A stretch of DNA of 64,000 nt from Pomphorhynchus laevis. Taxonomy: Eukaryota > Acanthocephala > Palaeacanthocephala > Echinorhynchida > Pomphorhynchidae. Position numbers and translations under genes: made by a program. Of this stretch, positions 53,462 to 64,000 are shown piece by piece. Positions within the stretch are counted from its first letter, which is position 1. Each line of letters begins with the position of its first letter. Under the pieces are notes generated by a model, which was not told the DNA's origin, searched no databases, and worked only from the letters and a program-made list of their open reading frames with translations. Location of the stretch: assembly GCA_012934845.2 (NCBI GenBank), contig WNNJ02001361.1:1-64000 (forward strand). The letters are read 5' to 3'.

Positions 53462-53730
53462 GGCCTAATAAGCAAGTTTCCAGTTTACCAGCTTTTTGCT
53501 ACTGGAACTTAAGCAATTTATCAGAAAGGCTCGTTTCCAAAAGTCACACAGGCAGCCGAAACGCCATTGAGATGGCTCATACTATTAATAAGCGCTGCCG
53601 GTCATCTCTAATGTCGGATAGTGATGACTATTTGTTGATCGTTGAGTGTAGTCCAGTTAAGTGCCGACATCAGTTTTTAATATATTGCCTATTTCAATGA
53701 AATCCTGGAAAGTTGTTATCAAGCAAATTC
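53462..53730 (+). repeat. PLE terminal repeat R3, copy 3
   Basis: Matches 20012-20275. GGCAGCCGAAACG at 53551-53563 and GCGCTGCCGG at 53592-53601; the CTGATGA between is mutated to TTAATAA, but GGCAGC/GCTGCC pairing is perfect. Confidence 0.8.
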
Positions 53731-54081
53731 GTCTATCCTCTTATAAAGCCACTTCTAGACTTAGTGCCTTTTATTTACAATATATATTACTTCCTAAATA
53801 AGCTCAAAGAGCACAGAGGAGTAAATACATTATACACTGGAAACAGAAAAATTAGTTTGTACAATAATATATTTAAATTCAACACTTGCTTATATAATAA
53901 ACAAGTAACTGAAATCGCTATGGATACACCCATGGCATCAACTTACGCGATTATTCACCAGTACAAACAACAATCATTATCAAAACTGACATTACAAGCT
54001 CCTTTCTTCTTCAGATATATTGACGGTATAATAACAATTTACCTTAAAGATAAGCTACTTGAACTACAAGCTAGTTTTTAA
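53713..54081 (+). pseudogene. PLE reverse transcriptase fragment (third canonical family)
   Basis: 122 codons: YNNIFKFNTCLYNKQVTEIA, MDTPMASTYAII (motif B, normally AMGTP-like), APFFFRYIDGIITIYLKDKL (YIDG replaces YIDD, a catalytic Asp is lost). Follows R3 directly, so R3 is probably its leader; most of the RT between is deleted. Confidence 0.7.
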
Positions 54082-54107
54082 AACAGCGAACCTCGAGCCT
54101 TTGAATT

Positions 54108-54357
54108 TTGTTATTAATTAATTATTCTTAATTAATTTATTATAATTAATTATTATTTTCGTCTGTTATTTATTAGTCAATTCATAAAAATGACGTTTAT
54201 TTTAAATTTCAATTTTTTATTTTAACTTGATTTAAATTATAGAAAATCTAAAAACAATTATTTATTTTATTATTTAATTATTAAATTTTGATTTAGCATT
54301 ATTATGTTTGTTTTATTTTATAATTATATTAAATACGTAGACTCAGTTAGCTGATTT
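54108..54357 (+). mobile_element. Short Naiad-tail element, copy 2
   Basis: Same fusion as 21995-22252: AT palindrome block (to about 54159), then CGTCTGTTATTTATTAGTC through GTTAGCTGATTTGATTT. Confidence 0.78.
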
Positions 54358-57160
54358 GATTTGTTAAAATTACACTTTACATGTTTAATTATGGTTATAG
54401 ATAAGAAATGCTTCAAAAATAATACAATTTCTACAAATTTACATGAAAGTTACATTAAAAGGATGCACTCGAAGTGCTAAACATATTTAAGGATTTGTAA
54501 TTTGATACTATTCTAGACTTGGGGTTGCTAATGTTCTTTTAACATAAAACTGATAATTGAAGTAGAGTGAAATCTCCTGTTGTATAGCCATTCTATTTAA
54601 TCCTTAGAATCGAGAAGACAATGTCAATATTGAACGGTTTGGCTTATTCTCCGTAAGTAATGAAATAATATATTTGAAAGTTAAGATGAAAAAATAATTT
54701 AAATTTAAAAATTAAAATTTTTTAAGAAGAATGAATTATAAATTGTTCTTTTAAATTTTTATGTTGATGGTATTTAAAGCAAACTAATTGAATTCGTAGT
54801 TGACTTAAATTTTAATTGCTTCAAGGTAAATCATATTATAATTTCCTTTTAAAAATGTTGTGTTTATACGTTGTTTGGTGCTCAAAAGAATTTGAGGGCA
54901 ATCAACAAGTATAGTTGACATTTTCGAACTCGAGTGGAAGGCCGTAATTTGCAAAAATCCTGTTTACACGCTAATGCTTTTAATTTTAGTATCACACTGA
55001 ATTTATCCAAAATCAAATTTCACTTAGCAAAAAATTAAACGGTTATTAAATAGGAACTAAATAATCTTGTCAACTTTCAACTATACTAAATAAATTTGTT
55101 AAGTCATCGAACAGGAAAAACTTAAATTTTGTTACTTTACTGACTCAAGTGTAATTTATCATGCCGTTAGCTGCATTTAGGCATATTATTCATGCATTTA
55201 ATATTGTAATTGTTCAACTCAGCCACATAAATCTATACAAATATTATCATAATATTATTTAAGAGGAATAATAACACTTTTGTTTGTCATGGATCCGGAA
55301 AACGCAGCAAATATATTAATATATAGAGAGAGCGTGAGTATCAAGTATTAAGCGTTTCTATTTTTATCCAATAGCGATAAATAAAACAATATAATAAAAC
55401 AATATATAGATCATAATAAAATAATATATAGATTTTAGGAATTTGCTTTTTATTTTAATAATTTGGATAAATGTCGTATAATTGAACTGAAAAAAATTAT
55501 AAATAAATATCTGATTTTTATAGATAACACATTATTAATTTGCTATAATATGAGATCTAAATATGAACAACGAAGATACAATTAGATAAATGAATTCGAT
55601 CAATATTATGCATATGAATATATACGACTTCATATACAAAATTAAATAATTAATAAATTGTATAAATAATGTATGGAATTAAATGAAAACGAAACAATTA
55701 TAATATGATGAATCAGGTATTTCAATTAACGAAGAAAAAAAAAACTCAAAATTCTGTATTCTAAATCATTACTTATACGCGTGTACATTTAAACAAATAA
55801 CATACTATACATGATGCGAAGTACATATAGAAATGTACATCTTCAACCATATAATAAGTGGTTGACGAATACTTCAACTAATTTCAAACCAAATCTAAAG
55901 TACGCGTTCACTTAAAGTATGTATTTTTCATAATTAATGAATAATTTATAATTTCTAAATTAATTATTTTCTGCTTAAACAAATTATAATTAAAATATTT
56001 TAATGTTTATTTATGTTTAATTAATGTTTTATTTATCTTTTTATTAATATTCTCTTCTGAAACATTTTAATTTATCGTTAAAAAGTTGTCTGCTTAATAA
56101 TTACAAGTTGTTAATTTATTGTCTATAATAATTGTTTTCTAATCGAGGTTTTAGACTCTGCTTAACTCAAGAACAACCGCATACTTTCTAGTACACTGCA
56201 CTTGCCTTAAAATAACATTACAATTTCAAAGTCAAAATAATAATTTAAATTAAAGAGCGTATAAAGTAATCCGATCGTACTCGTGTGCATTTTTTCATTA
56301 TTGCACTTTTTATTATTCAAAATGTGTAATCTACTTACGTAGATTTTATTTGTTTAATGTCTGACTTAAAAATGGTAGTGACGTAGACGTAATAAATCAT
56401 ACTCACTGACGCATAACATATAAATGTATTATATACTTGTTATATATGCGGAGTAAAATTTTATTAAATTGCTAAAAAAGTTAACTTAATTGATTTTTAA
56501 TATTATCGAATTAGATTAACTTAATTCACATTAAGCTAGCTAATCTCGAAAGATAAGATTATTTTTTATAATTTCATAGACCATTTATTTGTCCTATCGA
56601 GCATAACGCTGATTACATTTTATTTAATCAATTATAAAATAATTATCATATTAGTGATTAGATAATTTACGATCTAGTAAATTCTACATAAACAAATGAT
56701 TTTAATTTGTATTTTTTATAGTGTATTTCTTTAAGCTAACAATTTGCTGCTCCAAGTAAGTTCTTTCTCGATTAAGGGACTAAATAAAGTTAATTTGCTT
56801 GCTTAATTTTTGTAAGTTGGATATCTCATATACAATTATTTGATTATTTACTCGAGAGTTAAAATTATATTTAAAGTGTAAATTGGTTTCGCAGCATATT
56901 ATTGCAGAACAGCAATTATTCACGATACAAATTGTATGTTACATTTTTTAAATTAGGACCTTAGTTTGGCAAATTGTTTTGCAGCTAAGAAATAATATTA
57001 TTGAATTTCAAGCGATCCGACTTGAAATAATCGATTGTACAATTTCATACTAGTAGATTGTAGTCAAGTTTTAAATTCATAGATCGCACTATAAAATCTT
57101 TATGCTATTTAATCTTTAAATAAAAATATTAAAAAAATATAAAATTAACATAATTTTATT
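54358..57160. other. Long unique AT-rich region
   Basis: 2.8 kb without an ORF of note, a recognised repeat or an RNA motif. The largest element-free stretch in the window. Confidence 0.5.
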
Positions 57161-57184
57161 TTATCTTTTCTTCTTTTTTCTTCA

Positions 57185-58144
57185 GCGTTTTGCCCGTATA
57201 GTGGCGGGGTCTGCTACTTTTGAAAACCTTTTTCACTTCATGCGGTCTGCGACGTCTCTCTGTTTCAGGCCGACGTCAGCTAAATCACGGTTTATGGTGT
57301 CGATCCAACGCTGCTTTGGTCTTCCTCTCGGGCGCTTTCCTTCTACTTTGAGGTCGAACACCATCCTTGCCAATGTGTATGTATAAGCGTGGAGAACTTA
57401 ACCGTACCACCGTAATCGAGTTTCGCGTAACTTGTAGCATATCAGCGCTACACCAAATTTTGTCCTGAGATCATTGTTCCGAATATGATCTATACGTGTA
57501 ACTCCGGCCGTCCACCTCAACATATTGGTATCCATCATTACGAATCGACACTCTGCATGCTTGGTCATTGGCCGGCATTCGGCGCTATAGATCGCGACGG
57601 GTCTGACTTATTTTCTGTACACTTTTGTTTTTATGCGATCTTTAATCTTGGGATTGTACAAGACATCGGTTACTGACGGCCACTTCATCCATGTTGATTT
57701 TATTCGAGTCGAAATCTCGGTATGAAGATCGCCGTTTGCTGTAATGGTGGATCCAAGGTATCTGAATGTTGACGTCCGAGTGAGGTCTTGCTTCTTGATT
57801 TTGATTGTAAGTTCATCATCGGTGTCTGTTGTTAGATATTCGGTTTTTCGGACGTTTAGGTGTAGGCCAAACTGTTTGAGCCGGGTACTCCATGCCTTAA
57901 CCTCGTTCTGAAGGTCGTTGTTGTCAACAGACGCTATCATAACGTCGTCCGCGTAAAGTAACGTCTAAGGTATCTGTCTGTTCATGTCGTGTGTCACCGC
58001 GTTCATAACGAGAATGTATAGGACTGGTAAAAGTGCCCATCCCTGATGGACCCCTACGGTAATTGGGAAATCTTTTGAACATCCAATTGCTGTGCACACG
58101 CGACTATTAGGTCTTTTATATAACAGCCTGACCCACTCAACAAG
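57185..58144 (-). pseudogene. RTE-2 second half of RT and C-terminus
   Basis: Continues in broken frames: VGVHQGWALLPVLYI-like motif B and YADDV region near 57940-58060, then 57608-57940 (WSTRLKQFGLHLNVRKTEYL, FRYLGSTITANGDLHTEIST), and the C-terminus near 57200-57370 (KRPRGRPKQRWIDTINRDLA). The closing codons read ATIRAKR and a stop. Confidence 0.85.
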
Positions 58145-59035
58145 CTATTCCGGATTTTTGTGGCATCTCAACGCATACCAGATAACCTCGTATGGGACGC
58201 AATCGAAAGCCTTCTCGAGATTTAGAAATGCAAAGTGAATGGCTTTTTGTTTGGCACGGTGTTTCTCAAGAAGAAGGCATGATGCATGAATAGCTTCAAT
58301 AGTACCGCAACGTTTGACGAAACCGCATTGGTTTATATCCAAATTCGTGATGCTTCGAATCCTTGCATTGATTATGTGTTCGAATATTTTCATGGTGTGT
58401 GAGAGGAGACGGGTTGAACGGTTGTTTGCGCAGTCAGCTGGGTTTCCCTTTTGTTTCCAAATGGATATTGTTATGCTGTAACTATAATCGGTTGTTGCTT
58501 GCCTTTCCATGTCTATCTGATTAAATAATTGCGCTAGCCATCCTGCAGGATTCCAGCTTTTGGACTTCCAAAGCTCGGCAGCCAGGTCGTCAGATCCTGT
58601 CGCTTTCCTGCACTTCATTTGTTGCAGCACGTTCTCGACTTCAATGGCTATTATGGGCGGAACAGATCCTTCGATTGGCGGTACATATGAAGTCGGTGGA
58701 TGTTCGAACTCTTCGTTTGAAATTTTCATGAAATGATCAAGCCATATAATCAGAACTTTATGCTTTTCGCACAGCAAAACACAGTTATCATCATTGATTC
58801 CGTAATAGTTTTCAGCGTCTTGTGTTCTCTGGTGTCTTTTCCTAGCAATCCTATATATTTCGCGCTCACGAGTGTCGAGTTTCTTGTAGAACTCTTCAAA
58901 CTTCTTAGCCCTTTTTATCGCTAATGTCTTCTTTGTCTTTCGTTTGGCCTCATTATATTTAATCCAATTTACTAAGGATTTGTTTGCAAGAAAATCATGG
59001 AAACGACGTTTTTTTGCTCGGCTTTTTTTTGACAT
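58145..59035 (-). pseudogene. RTE-2 linker and first half of RT
   Basis: 296 open codons: FYKKLDTREREIYRIARKRH QRTQDAENYYGI, MKCRKATGSDDLAAELWKSK, TISIWKQKGNPADCANNRST, NQCGFVKRCGTIEAIHA, HFAFLNLEKAFDCVPYEVIW (palm Asp). A stop at 58145 ends the frame. Confidence 0.88.
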
Positions 59036-59140
59036 CTTCAGTCCACATCCACGTTGTCCAGTCTATTCGTTGTTTGCCGGGCTTTGTAGTGCCAAGAATC
59101 TCTCGAGCTGTTTGTGTTATTAACACTTTTACTCCTTGTT

Positions 59141-59744
59141 AAGTCTTCTTTACCATTATTATTAAAATATCTTTATTTTATAAAAAATAAAATCTTTAAC
59201 CAATTTCTAATCCTTAAAATCCATAAATTTTAGAATATCATAAAATCATCACTTAAATTACTTACTTAATTTGAATTAATTTACTTTTTATTAAGAGCCT
59301 GCTGTTAAATTCCTTAACAGCTAATTAGTAAATGATTAGTTGCTAAGCCGAATGTAAAATCTTGTAAACTAATTCAATTGTTAGCATTATTTAACAAGTA
59401 ATGCTAACCGATTAGTGGTCAAGTTGAAAATAGTAAACTTAAATAAGATTAGTTGTTAAGTAAATGATTAGTTGTAAAAGTTATTTAGTTATCAAACACA
59501 CGTTTTTCCATTGAAAAATTCGCTTATCAAATATCGAAGATTTTAAATAAATTAAGACATCAAACTTAATTTAAAAATTTCAAATGATAAAAAACAGTTT
59601 CATATTCATAGAGAAGTAATTTAGAGTATTTCCAATTGTATTTGCGGGTCATAATTGTTGGTGAAATATTTATCTGTAACAGTTAACAAATCTGAATTTA
59701 AATCGGATCAATAAATCTGAATTTAAATCTGAATTTAAATCGGA
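59141..59744. other. AT-rich region with TTAGTTG/CTAATCA short repeats
   Basis: 59300-59480 repeats ATGATTAGTTG and TTAGTTGTTAAG-like strings. No gene. Confidence 0.45.
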
Positions 59745-59850
59745 TTTATATTTATATGAAATCAAAATTTAAAATAAAAATCAATTTTTATAAATTGACT
59801 AATAAATTAAATACAATGTATCAGATTATTATCAGAATAATACTCAATAA
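59745..59850 (-). mobile_element. Old Naiad 3'-tail fragment
   Basis: AAATTTAAAATAAAAATCA, TTGACTAATAAAT and ATGTATCAGA match the minus-strand tail with many changes. Confidence 0.6.
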
Positions 59851-60007
59851 TTATTGCTTATTGATTTTGTTTGTTTCTCGTGATCATTTTAATTTTAACA
59901 TTTGAAAGATTATTTCTGATGAATTAAAACTATGCAAAACCCTGAATTCTTAGAAATATATCTTATATTATATTTCAAAATTTACATCCGCGCTTTATTG
60001 ATTTTAA

Positions 60008-60565
60008 GTGATGTGTGAAGATAAGGCAGAAGGAAATTTACAACACAGAATTCTAAACAGTCAATACGTTGTATTCAGATCAAGTAGGTCGTATGATCGA
60101 GCTTATCCATTACGCCAAATAATAGGCCAAAAACAAAGTAAACGTATATATTGTAAATGGTATTGCTATAAGAAGAATAACGCATATAGAATGAAAGTTG
60201 TACGCAGAAGACCCTTTTACTTCCCGTCCGAAAGTAACAACAAAACACTTCCAAATTGTAATCACCTAATTTCAGTCAAGCTTACCCAGACAACATTGAT
60301 AGTACTCACGAAAGATATTAGTGTTCTGGCACCACCATGTACAATCATTTTTGACCAAGAAGAAATTATCCTTCAATTCGATCATATAGAATTTGAAAAG
60401 GCTAAGGAAACAGTAATAAAAAGAAGTAGGAGACAAAAACATTTAGCATACAAGCCAATTTTGAAAAATTGGGTATGCGATGATCAATATCTGCTGCAAG
60501 CATTATTGTACGAGTCATTGGGAGTAAGTCGAATAAAAACAGTAGAATTAATTAGTGAAAATTAA
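60008..60565 (+). CDS. Intact orphan ORF, basic 185-aa protein
   Basis: Open from the ATG at 60008 (first of two, MMCEDK) to the TAA at 60565. Notable parts: YVVFRSSRSYDRAYPLRQII (23-40), RIYCKWYCYKKNNAYRMKVV (46-65, Cys/Trp/Tyr and basic), RRRPFYFP, PPCTIIFDQEEIILQFDHIE, then a basic helix TVIKRSRRQKHLA. No signal peptide or membrane segment. The basic front could bind nucleic acid. Not similar to any mobile-element protein in the window. Between RTE-2 and a Naiad tail, but coding quality is good over its whole length. A host gene, one exon of one, or a domesticated protein are all possible; function unknown. Confidence 0.5.
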   Translation: MMCEDKAEGNLQHRILNSQYVVFRSSRSYDRAYPLRQIIGQKQSKRIYCKWYCYKKNNAYRMKVVRRRPFYFPSESNNKTLPNCNHLISVKLTQTTLIVLTKDISVLAPPCTIIFDQEEIILQFDHIEFEKAKETVIKRSRRQKHLAYKPILKNWVCDDQYLLQALLYESLGVSRIKTVELISEN

Positions 60566-60789
60566 CAAAATTATTTAAAAATGATATATTATTATAATTT
60601 ACGCCCAATTGTGTCTTTCGTTGTATAAAATTGTAGCTTTTACGTAAGCACCTAGAGACTGTCTGAGAAAGCCAACTCTGAACATTTGTGTATCGACATA
60701 TTGCCACATCTAAGATCGCTGCGTTTTCCATACCTTCTGTTCATATTTACGTATTTAATTCTAGTAAATATTTTCTAATCAGCTAAATA

Positions 60790-61035
60790 AGTTAATCAGA
60801 TAATTAAATTCTAAATATTACAATATTTAGAAATTCCTCCAGATGACCTCTAATCCTTATTCTTATACATCTTCTTTTATTTATTAGTCAATTCATAAAA
60901 AATGACTTTTATTTTAAATGTTAACTTGATATAAATTTAAATTGTTTAAAATCTTTTAAACAATTATTTATTATTTTTGTTTTTATTTATATGTAGTATA
61001 AAATACGTATACTCAGTTATCTAATCTGAATTATT
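60790..61035 (+). mobile_element. Old Naiad 3'-tail fragment
   Basis: ATTCCTCCAGATGACCTCTAATCC, ATTTATTAGTCAATTCAT, CGTATACTCAGTTATCT: the end of the element with deletions; the GAAAC part of the RNA module is missing. Confidence 0.72.
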
Positions 61036-61401
61036 AAGAAAAGAGCATAAATATAGATATCATTATTAAGATTAATAATGAAATAATACCAACAATAAAA
61101 CAACTATATTTTAAATTATTATCTTTATATTAAAGCTCGTTAACAAACTGAAAAACGCATACAAGTACCAAAAATTGAACGGTTATTTAGCTTTAGCGGT
61201 TTCTGAAACAAAAAAGGTTGTTTGAGTAAAGTTCATAGAGCATTTACGTGCCGATTATAAGACAATTCCTAACATGTCTGGAATACATCAAGAATATTTG
61301 TATACAGGAGTAGAACATAGCAAAAACTGTAATTTAAAACACGATGTCAACGATACTTAACCTGGATAGCATATTTAATCTTGGAAAGAAACATTTTATA
61401 T

Positions 61402-61493
61402 CTTGTTCAGCGAATGTTGACTCCAGATTTAGCCTCTTGCATCGTCTGCCTTTCCGACACGACGCATGATTACCAATTGACAACTTTATGAGT
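61402..61493 (+). repeat. Direct repeat R5, copy 1
   Basis: CTTGTTCAGCGAA, TTGACTCCAGAT, TAGCC-CTT-CATCGT, CATGATTA, TTGACAACTTTAT. Copy 2 is at 61725-61814 with about 20% differences. Confidence 0.72.
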
Positions 61494-61724
61494 CTTTTTA
61501 AATCGATTAAAGTTTCTACTTTTCAAAAGAAATAGTCTGTAAAATCAATAAATTTAAATTAAATATTTTGAAAAATCTCGGTGTAAGCATTACTCTTTTT
61601 TAGCCAACTCGACAGTTTATTTAGTAAAATAAAAAATATTAAAAACAATTACGGGGGAGTCAATGCGAATTCAATTCGATCATAGAGATAATGACTAAAT
61701 ATCCACTCTTGCAGGATAACGAAT

Positions 61725-61814
61725 TCTTGTTAAGCGAACCTTGACTCCAGATGTAGCCCCTTACATCGTGTGCCTCAATCCCGCCACATGATTATCTATT
61801 GACAACTTTATTAG
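61725..61814 (+). repeat. Direct repeat R5, copy 2
   Basis: See copy 1 at 61402. No protein or RNA identity recognised. Confidence 0.72.
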
Positions 61815-62556
61815 TACTTTTATATTTTGTCGCTGGTAGCAGTTAATAAAATATTAAAATAAATATGTACTTTATGGATATTGCTTCAAAATTCCAAATT
61901 AGAAGACTTATTATGTTGAGACATATATAGGTTTTATGTTGATATAACATATGTTTTAGATAGTAACTGAATATCTAACGATATTCAGCTATTTATCCAT
62001 CTACCTTATTCACTTATTTTTCAATATATTTACATATATTAATCTTATTTGTTGTCAAATATAAATATATTTGACATAATTGAGAGAAAAGGCGGTAATT
62101 CAATTCACAATTGAAAAGTAGATTATTAAAAATAAACTTAAGATGCTAAGAAGCATATTATTGGATAAATAGTAAATTATTCACTTTATGTTAGAATAAT
62201 ATATTACTTAAGAAAAAACAGATGTTGTGTAATATAAAAAAGAAGGGATTAATCATTATATATTATATATTAATTGAAGCATAAAAGTTTTTTGATGATA
62301 ATTCCACCATAAAGATTATTCCTGTGTAACAACAAATTATATTTGTAACAACAAATTATATTTTATATATTTGTACACTTAAAAGTGTCCCTGATAAACA
62401 GCATTTCTATTAAAAGGAATTTAGTGCCTGATGCGTGGTTAAACTGCAATACGCACTGCCATACACAGAGCTTATGCTAAATTCCATCCGATGATTCAGA
62501 TTAAGGGTAGTTCTGTTTTTCGAGCTTTAGACATTGTTTAAGCGGGTGTTAAGGTG

Positions 62557-62646
62557 CCTATGGGTGATTATTGAAGTCACGGTACTGATGAGCTCCGTTA
62601 GAGCGAAACGCGTCTACCGCTGTTGAAGTTTGCCGTCACACATAGG
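62557..62646 (+). ncRNA. Hammerhead ribozyme, type I
   Basis: All core elements are present in order: stem I 5' strand CGGTA (62580-62584), CTGATGA (62585-62591), stem II GCTC-CGTTA-GAGC (62592-62604), GAAA (62605-62608), a minimal stem III inside ACGCGT with T at 62613 and cleavage-site C at 62614, then TACCG (62615-62619) pairing with stem I. Stem I is extended by CCTATG/CATAGG and GTGA/TCAC (62557-62567 with 62636-62646) around an internal loop, where natural hammerheads make loop-loop contacts. ACGCGT is self-complementary, so two copies could dimerise through stem III, as proposed for other repeat-borne hammerheads. No ORF is attached; it may end a non-autonomous retroelement. Confidence 0.85.
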
Positions 62647-62649
62647 ATG

Positions 62650-63839
62650 ACTGAGCTTACGTAGCGACTTTGAATATTGCAACAATAATTCGGTTCTATT
62701 TCTTGGTGTGATGAAGATATAGAATGCTGCTTGGTGTTTATGCATCTTCAGGGGGAAACATATATATGGTAAAATAATTTAATTGTATTTATTTGTATTA
62801 ATCCATTCTTAAATAACTTTTTTATAGAATACAGTTAAAAGTTATTATAAAACTCGAATTATTTTATAACAAATTGCCATATTATATAATATTTACTGTA
62901 AAATTAATATATTAATTATTAAAAATGTCCGTAACAAATAAACATTATTATAAGTTATTAAAAAATAATTATTGTTAAGTATCATACATATACTGACGAA
63001 ATATATAAATTTTCATCTAAAATTGATGTAAAAGCACTGAAAAACACTTCATATATTGCAAAATGCTATTATTGTATTTCTAGTACAAAGATATTAACAT
63101 CAAGTAACTACTCCCTACCGTCAACATAATGATCACTTAAAACTGAATTTCTATTGCCTTTGCTGTTTTGTCTCAACTCTACAATAAATGCGTAATCAGA
63201 CGTAAATTTATTAATTTGCTGACCATTTTGGGTAATTAGTTTTACTTATAATTGTCGTGATATATTTAAATTGTCAGAATTATATCTACATGATTTTATT
63301 ACAATATAAAACATTTGTTTGACATTTTGAATTTTTTAATTTAATTTTTATATATTTACAACTGAAAGTGTTCATATATTTATTAAATTCAATATATTTT
63401 CACAGGACATCAGTAACAGACTAATATCGTACTTGCCAATGGCAATTAATAATGTAGTCGCTAGTTTTAGCATAGGCAATTCGATGAATTTTGAAATAAT
63501 ATCCAACAAAATATCCAATGTTCAAAGTTATGAGCGCTATCAGGTATTAAAAGTATATATCATTTATTGTAAGCTTGCCTATTTAATCTATACGGTTTTA
63601 TGCTTTTCAGATATTGATAAATTAAATCAATTTCAAATAAATATAATTTCGACTTCATGATTAGTAAATTAATTAACTCAAATGATCAATATAGATATCT
63701 AGATTACCTAGATTATCGAGAACAAATTTAATAAGTAATTAAACAAAACACTTTACAATATTCAAGTAACCAACAAATTATAAAATCTATATTTTAATAT
63801 TGAAAAGGGTTATTTTCCTAAATAGTTAATCAAATGCTT
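62650..63839. other. AT-rich region, no gene recognised
   Basis: One plus ORF at 63433-63660 (75 codons, TTG start, Ile/Asn-rich) without recognisable features. Confidence 0.4.
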
Positions 63840-63970
63840 ACATTCTCATAGATATTAACTCGTAGAAAGTATATGATATGTCGGTATGTTTTTGCCTCTG
63901 CTGCTATGTTAGTTTCAGGAATAGGACAGGAATCTGTTGATGGACTATTTCCAGTTTTTCTTGTGAATAC
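63840..63970 (+). mobile_element. Possible old Naiad 3' region
   Basis: TTTTGCCTCTGCTGCTATGTTAG and GGAATAGGACAGGAATCTGTTGATGG line up with the Naiad RNA module (GGCCCCGCTGCTATGTT to CCTGATAG) with several changes. Weak. Confidence 0.35.
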
Positions 63971-64000
63971 TACATATTTGATTTAACATAATGTATCTTA

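Larger units (their letters stand above)
57162..59140 (-). mobile_element. Second RTE-clade LINE, 5' truncated
   Basis: Minus strand. Starts inside the linker after the endonuclease (WTTWMWTEDV near 59040) and ends with a stop followed by AGAAAAAAGAAGAAAAGAT, the same short A/G-rich tail as the first RTE. The proteins are only moderately similar, so it is a different RTE family. No clear target duplication found by eye. Confidence 0.88.

Overview
The window is strongly AT-rich eukaryotic DNA, almost certainly from an invertebrate animal. It is dominated by non-LTR and Penelope-like retroelements (PLEs) in many states of decay, with one DNA transposon and very few candidate host genes. I cannot name the species. 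The evidence for an animal is the mix of Naiad-type PLEs (N-terminal GIY-YIG), canonical PLEs, RTE and Jockey/CR1-like LINEs, and a FLYWCH/MULE transposon, together with a secreted two-domain Ig-like protein.

Layout. 1-2000: end of a canonical PLE (RT C-terminus plus GIY-YIG), AT microsatellites and small dispersed repeats. 2074-10110: a nested block whose outer ends are inverted copies of a PLE terminal repeat. Inside are a decayed LINE (family B, with an inverted copy of its own 3' end in front), a decayed CR1/Jockey-like LINE on the minus strand (family C), and an 800-bp MULE with terminal inverted repeats, a 9-bp target duplication and an 'empty-site' paralogue in the other arm. 10417-15422: a tandem pair of Naiad PLEs, the second almost complete (774-aa ORF). 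17040-18490: second LINE B copy. 18.8-22.3 kb: tRNA-like SINE candidate, PLE terminal repeats, inverted Naiad 3' ends. 22778-26151: near full-length RTE element with a perfect 18-bp target duplication. 27-34.3 kb: more Naiad copies, one carrying an internal piece of a LINE reverse transcriptase, plus long palindromes. 34.4-45 kb: long inverted repeats, a 0.3-kb tandem duplication, deleted Naiads and small PLE endonuclease remnants. 45021-45800: intact secreted Ig-like gene (minus). 48.5-54.4 kb: a canonical PLE with one frameshift, a 214-bp near-perfect palindrome, a second PLE broken into opposite-facing pieces, and a third PLE RT fragment. 57.16-59.14 kb: a second RTE, 5' truncated. 60008-60565: an intact orphan ORF. 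62557-62646: a convincing type I hammerhead ribozyme motif.

The main discovery candidate is a structured RNA module in the 3' region of the Naiad elements. Seven copies keep three helices, two of which compete for the same GGGG tract. The module joins GAAAC to a downstream CTGATGA in the permuted order of a type II hammerhead. One divergent copy carries a compensatory base-pair swap. Published descriptions of Naiads, as I recall them, say they lack canonical hammerhead motifs, so this could be the missing RNA-processing element. A related permuted arrangement occurs in an unrelated PLE terminal repeat (20.0-20.5 kb and 53.5 kb).

No tRNA gene with a complete cloverleaf, no rRNA and no CRISPR-like array was seen. 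Coordinates of repeat edges were read by eye and can be off by a few bases.
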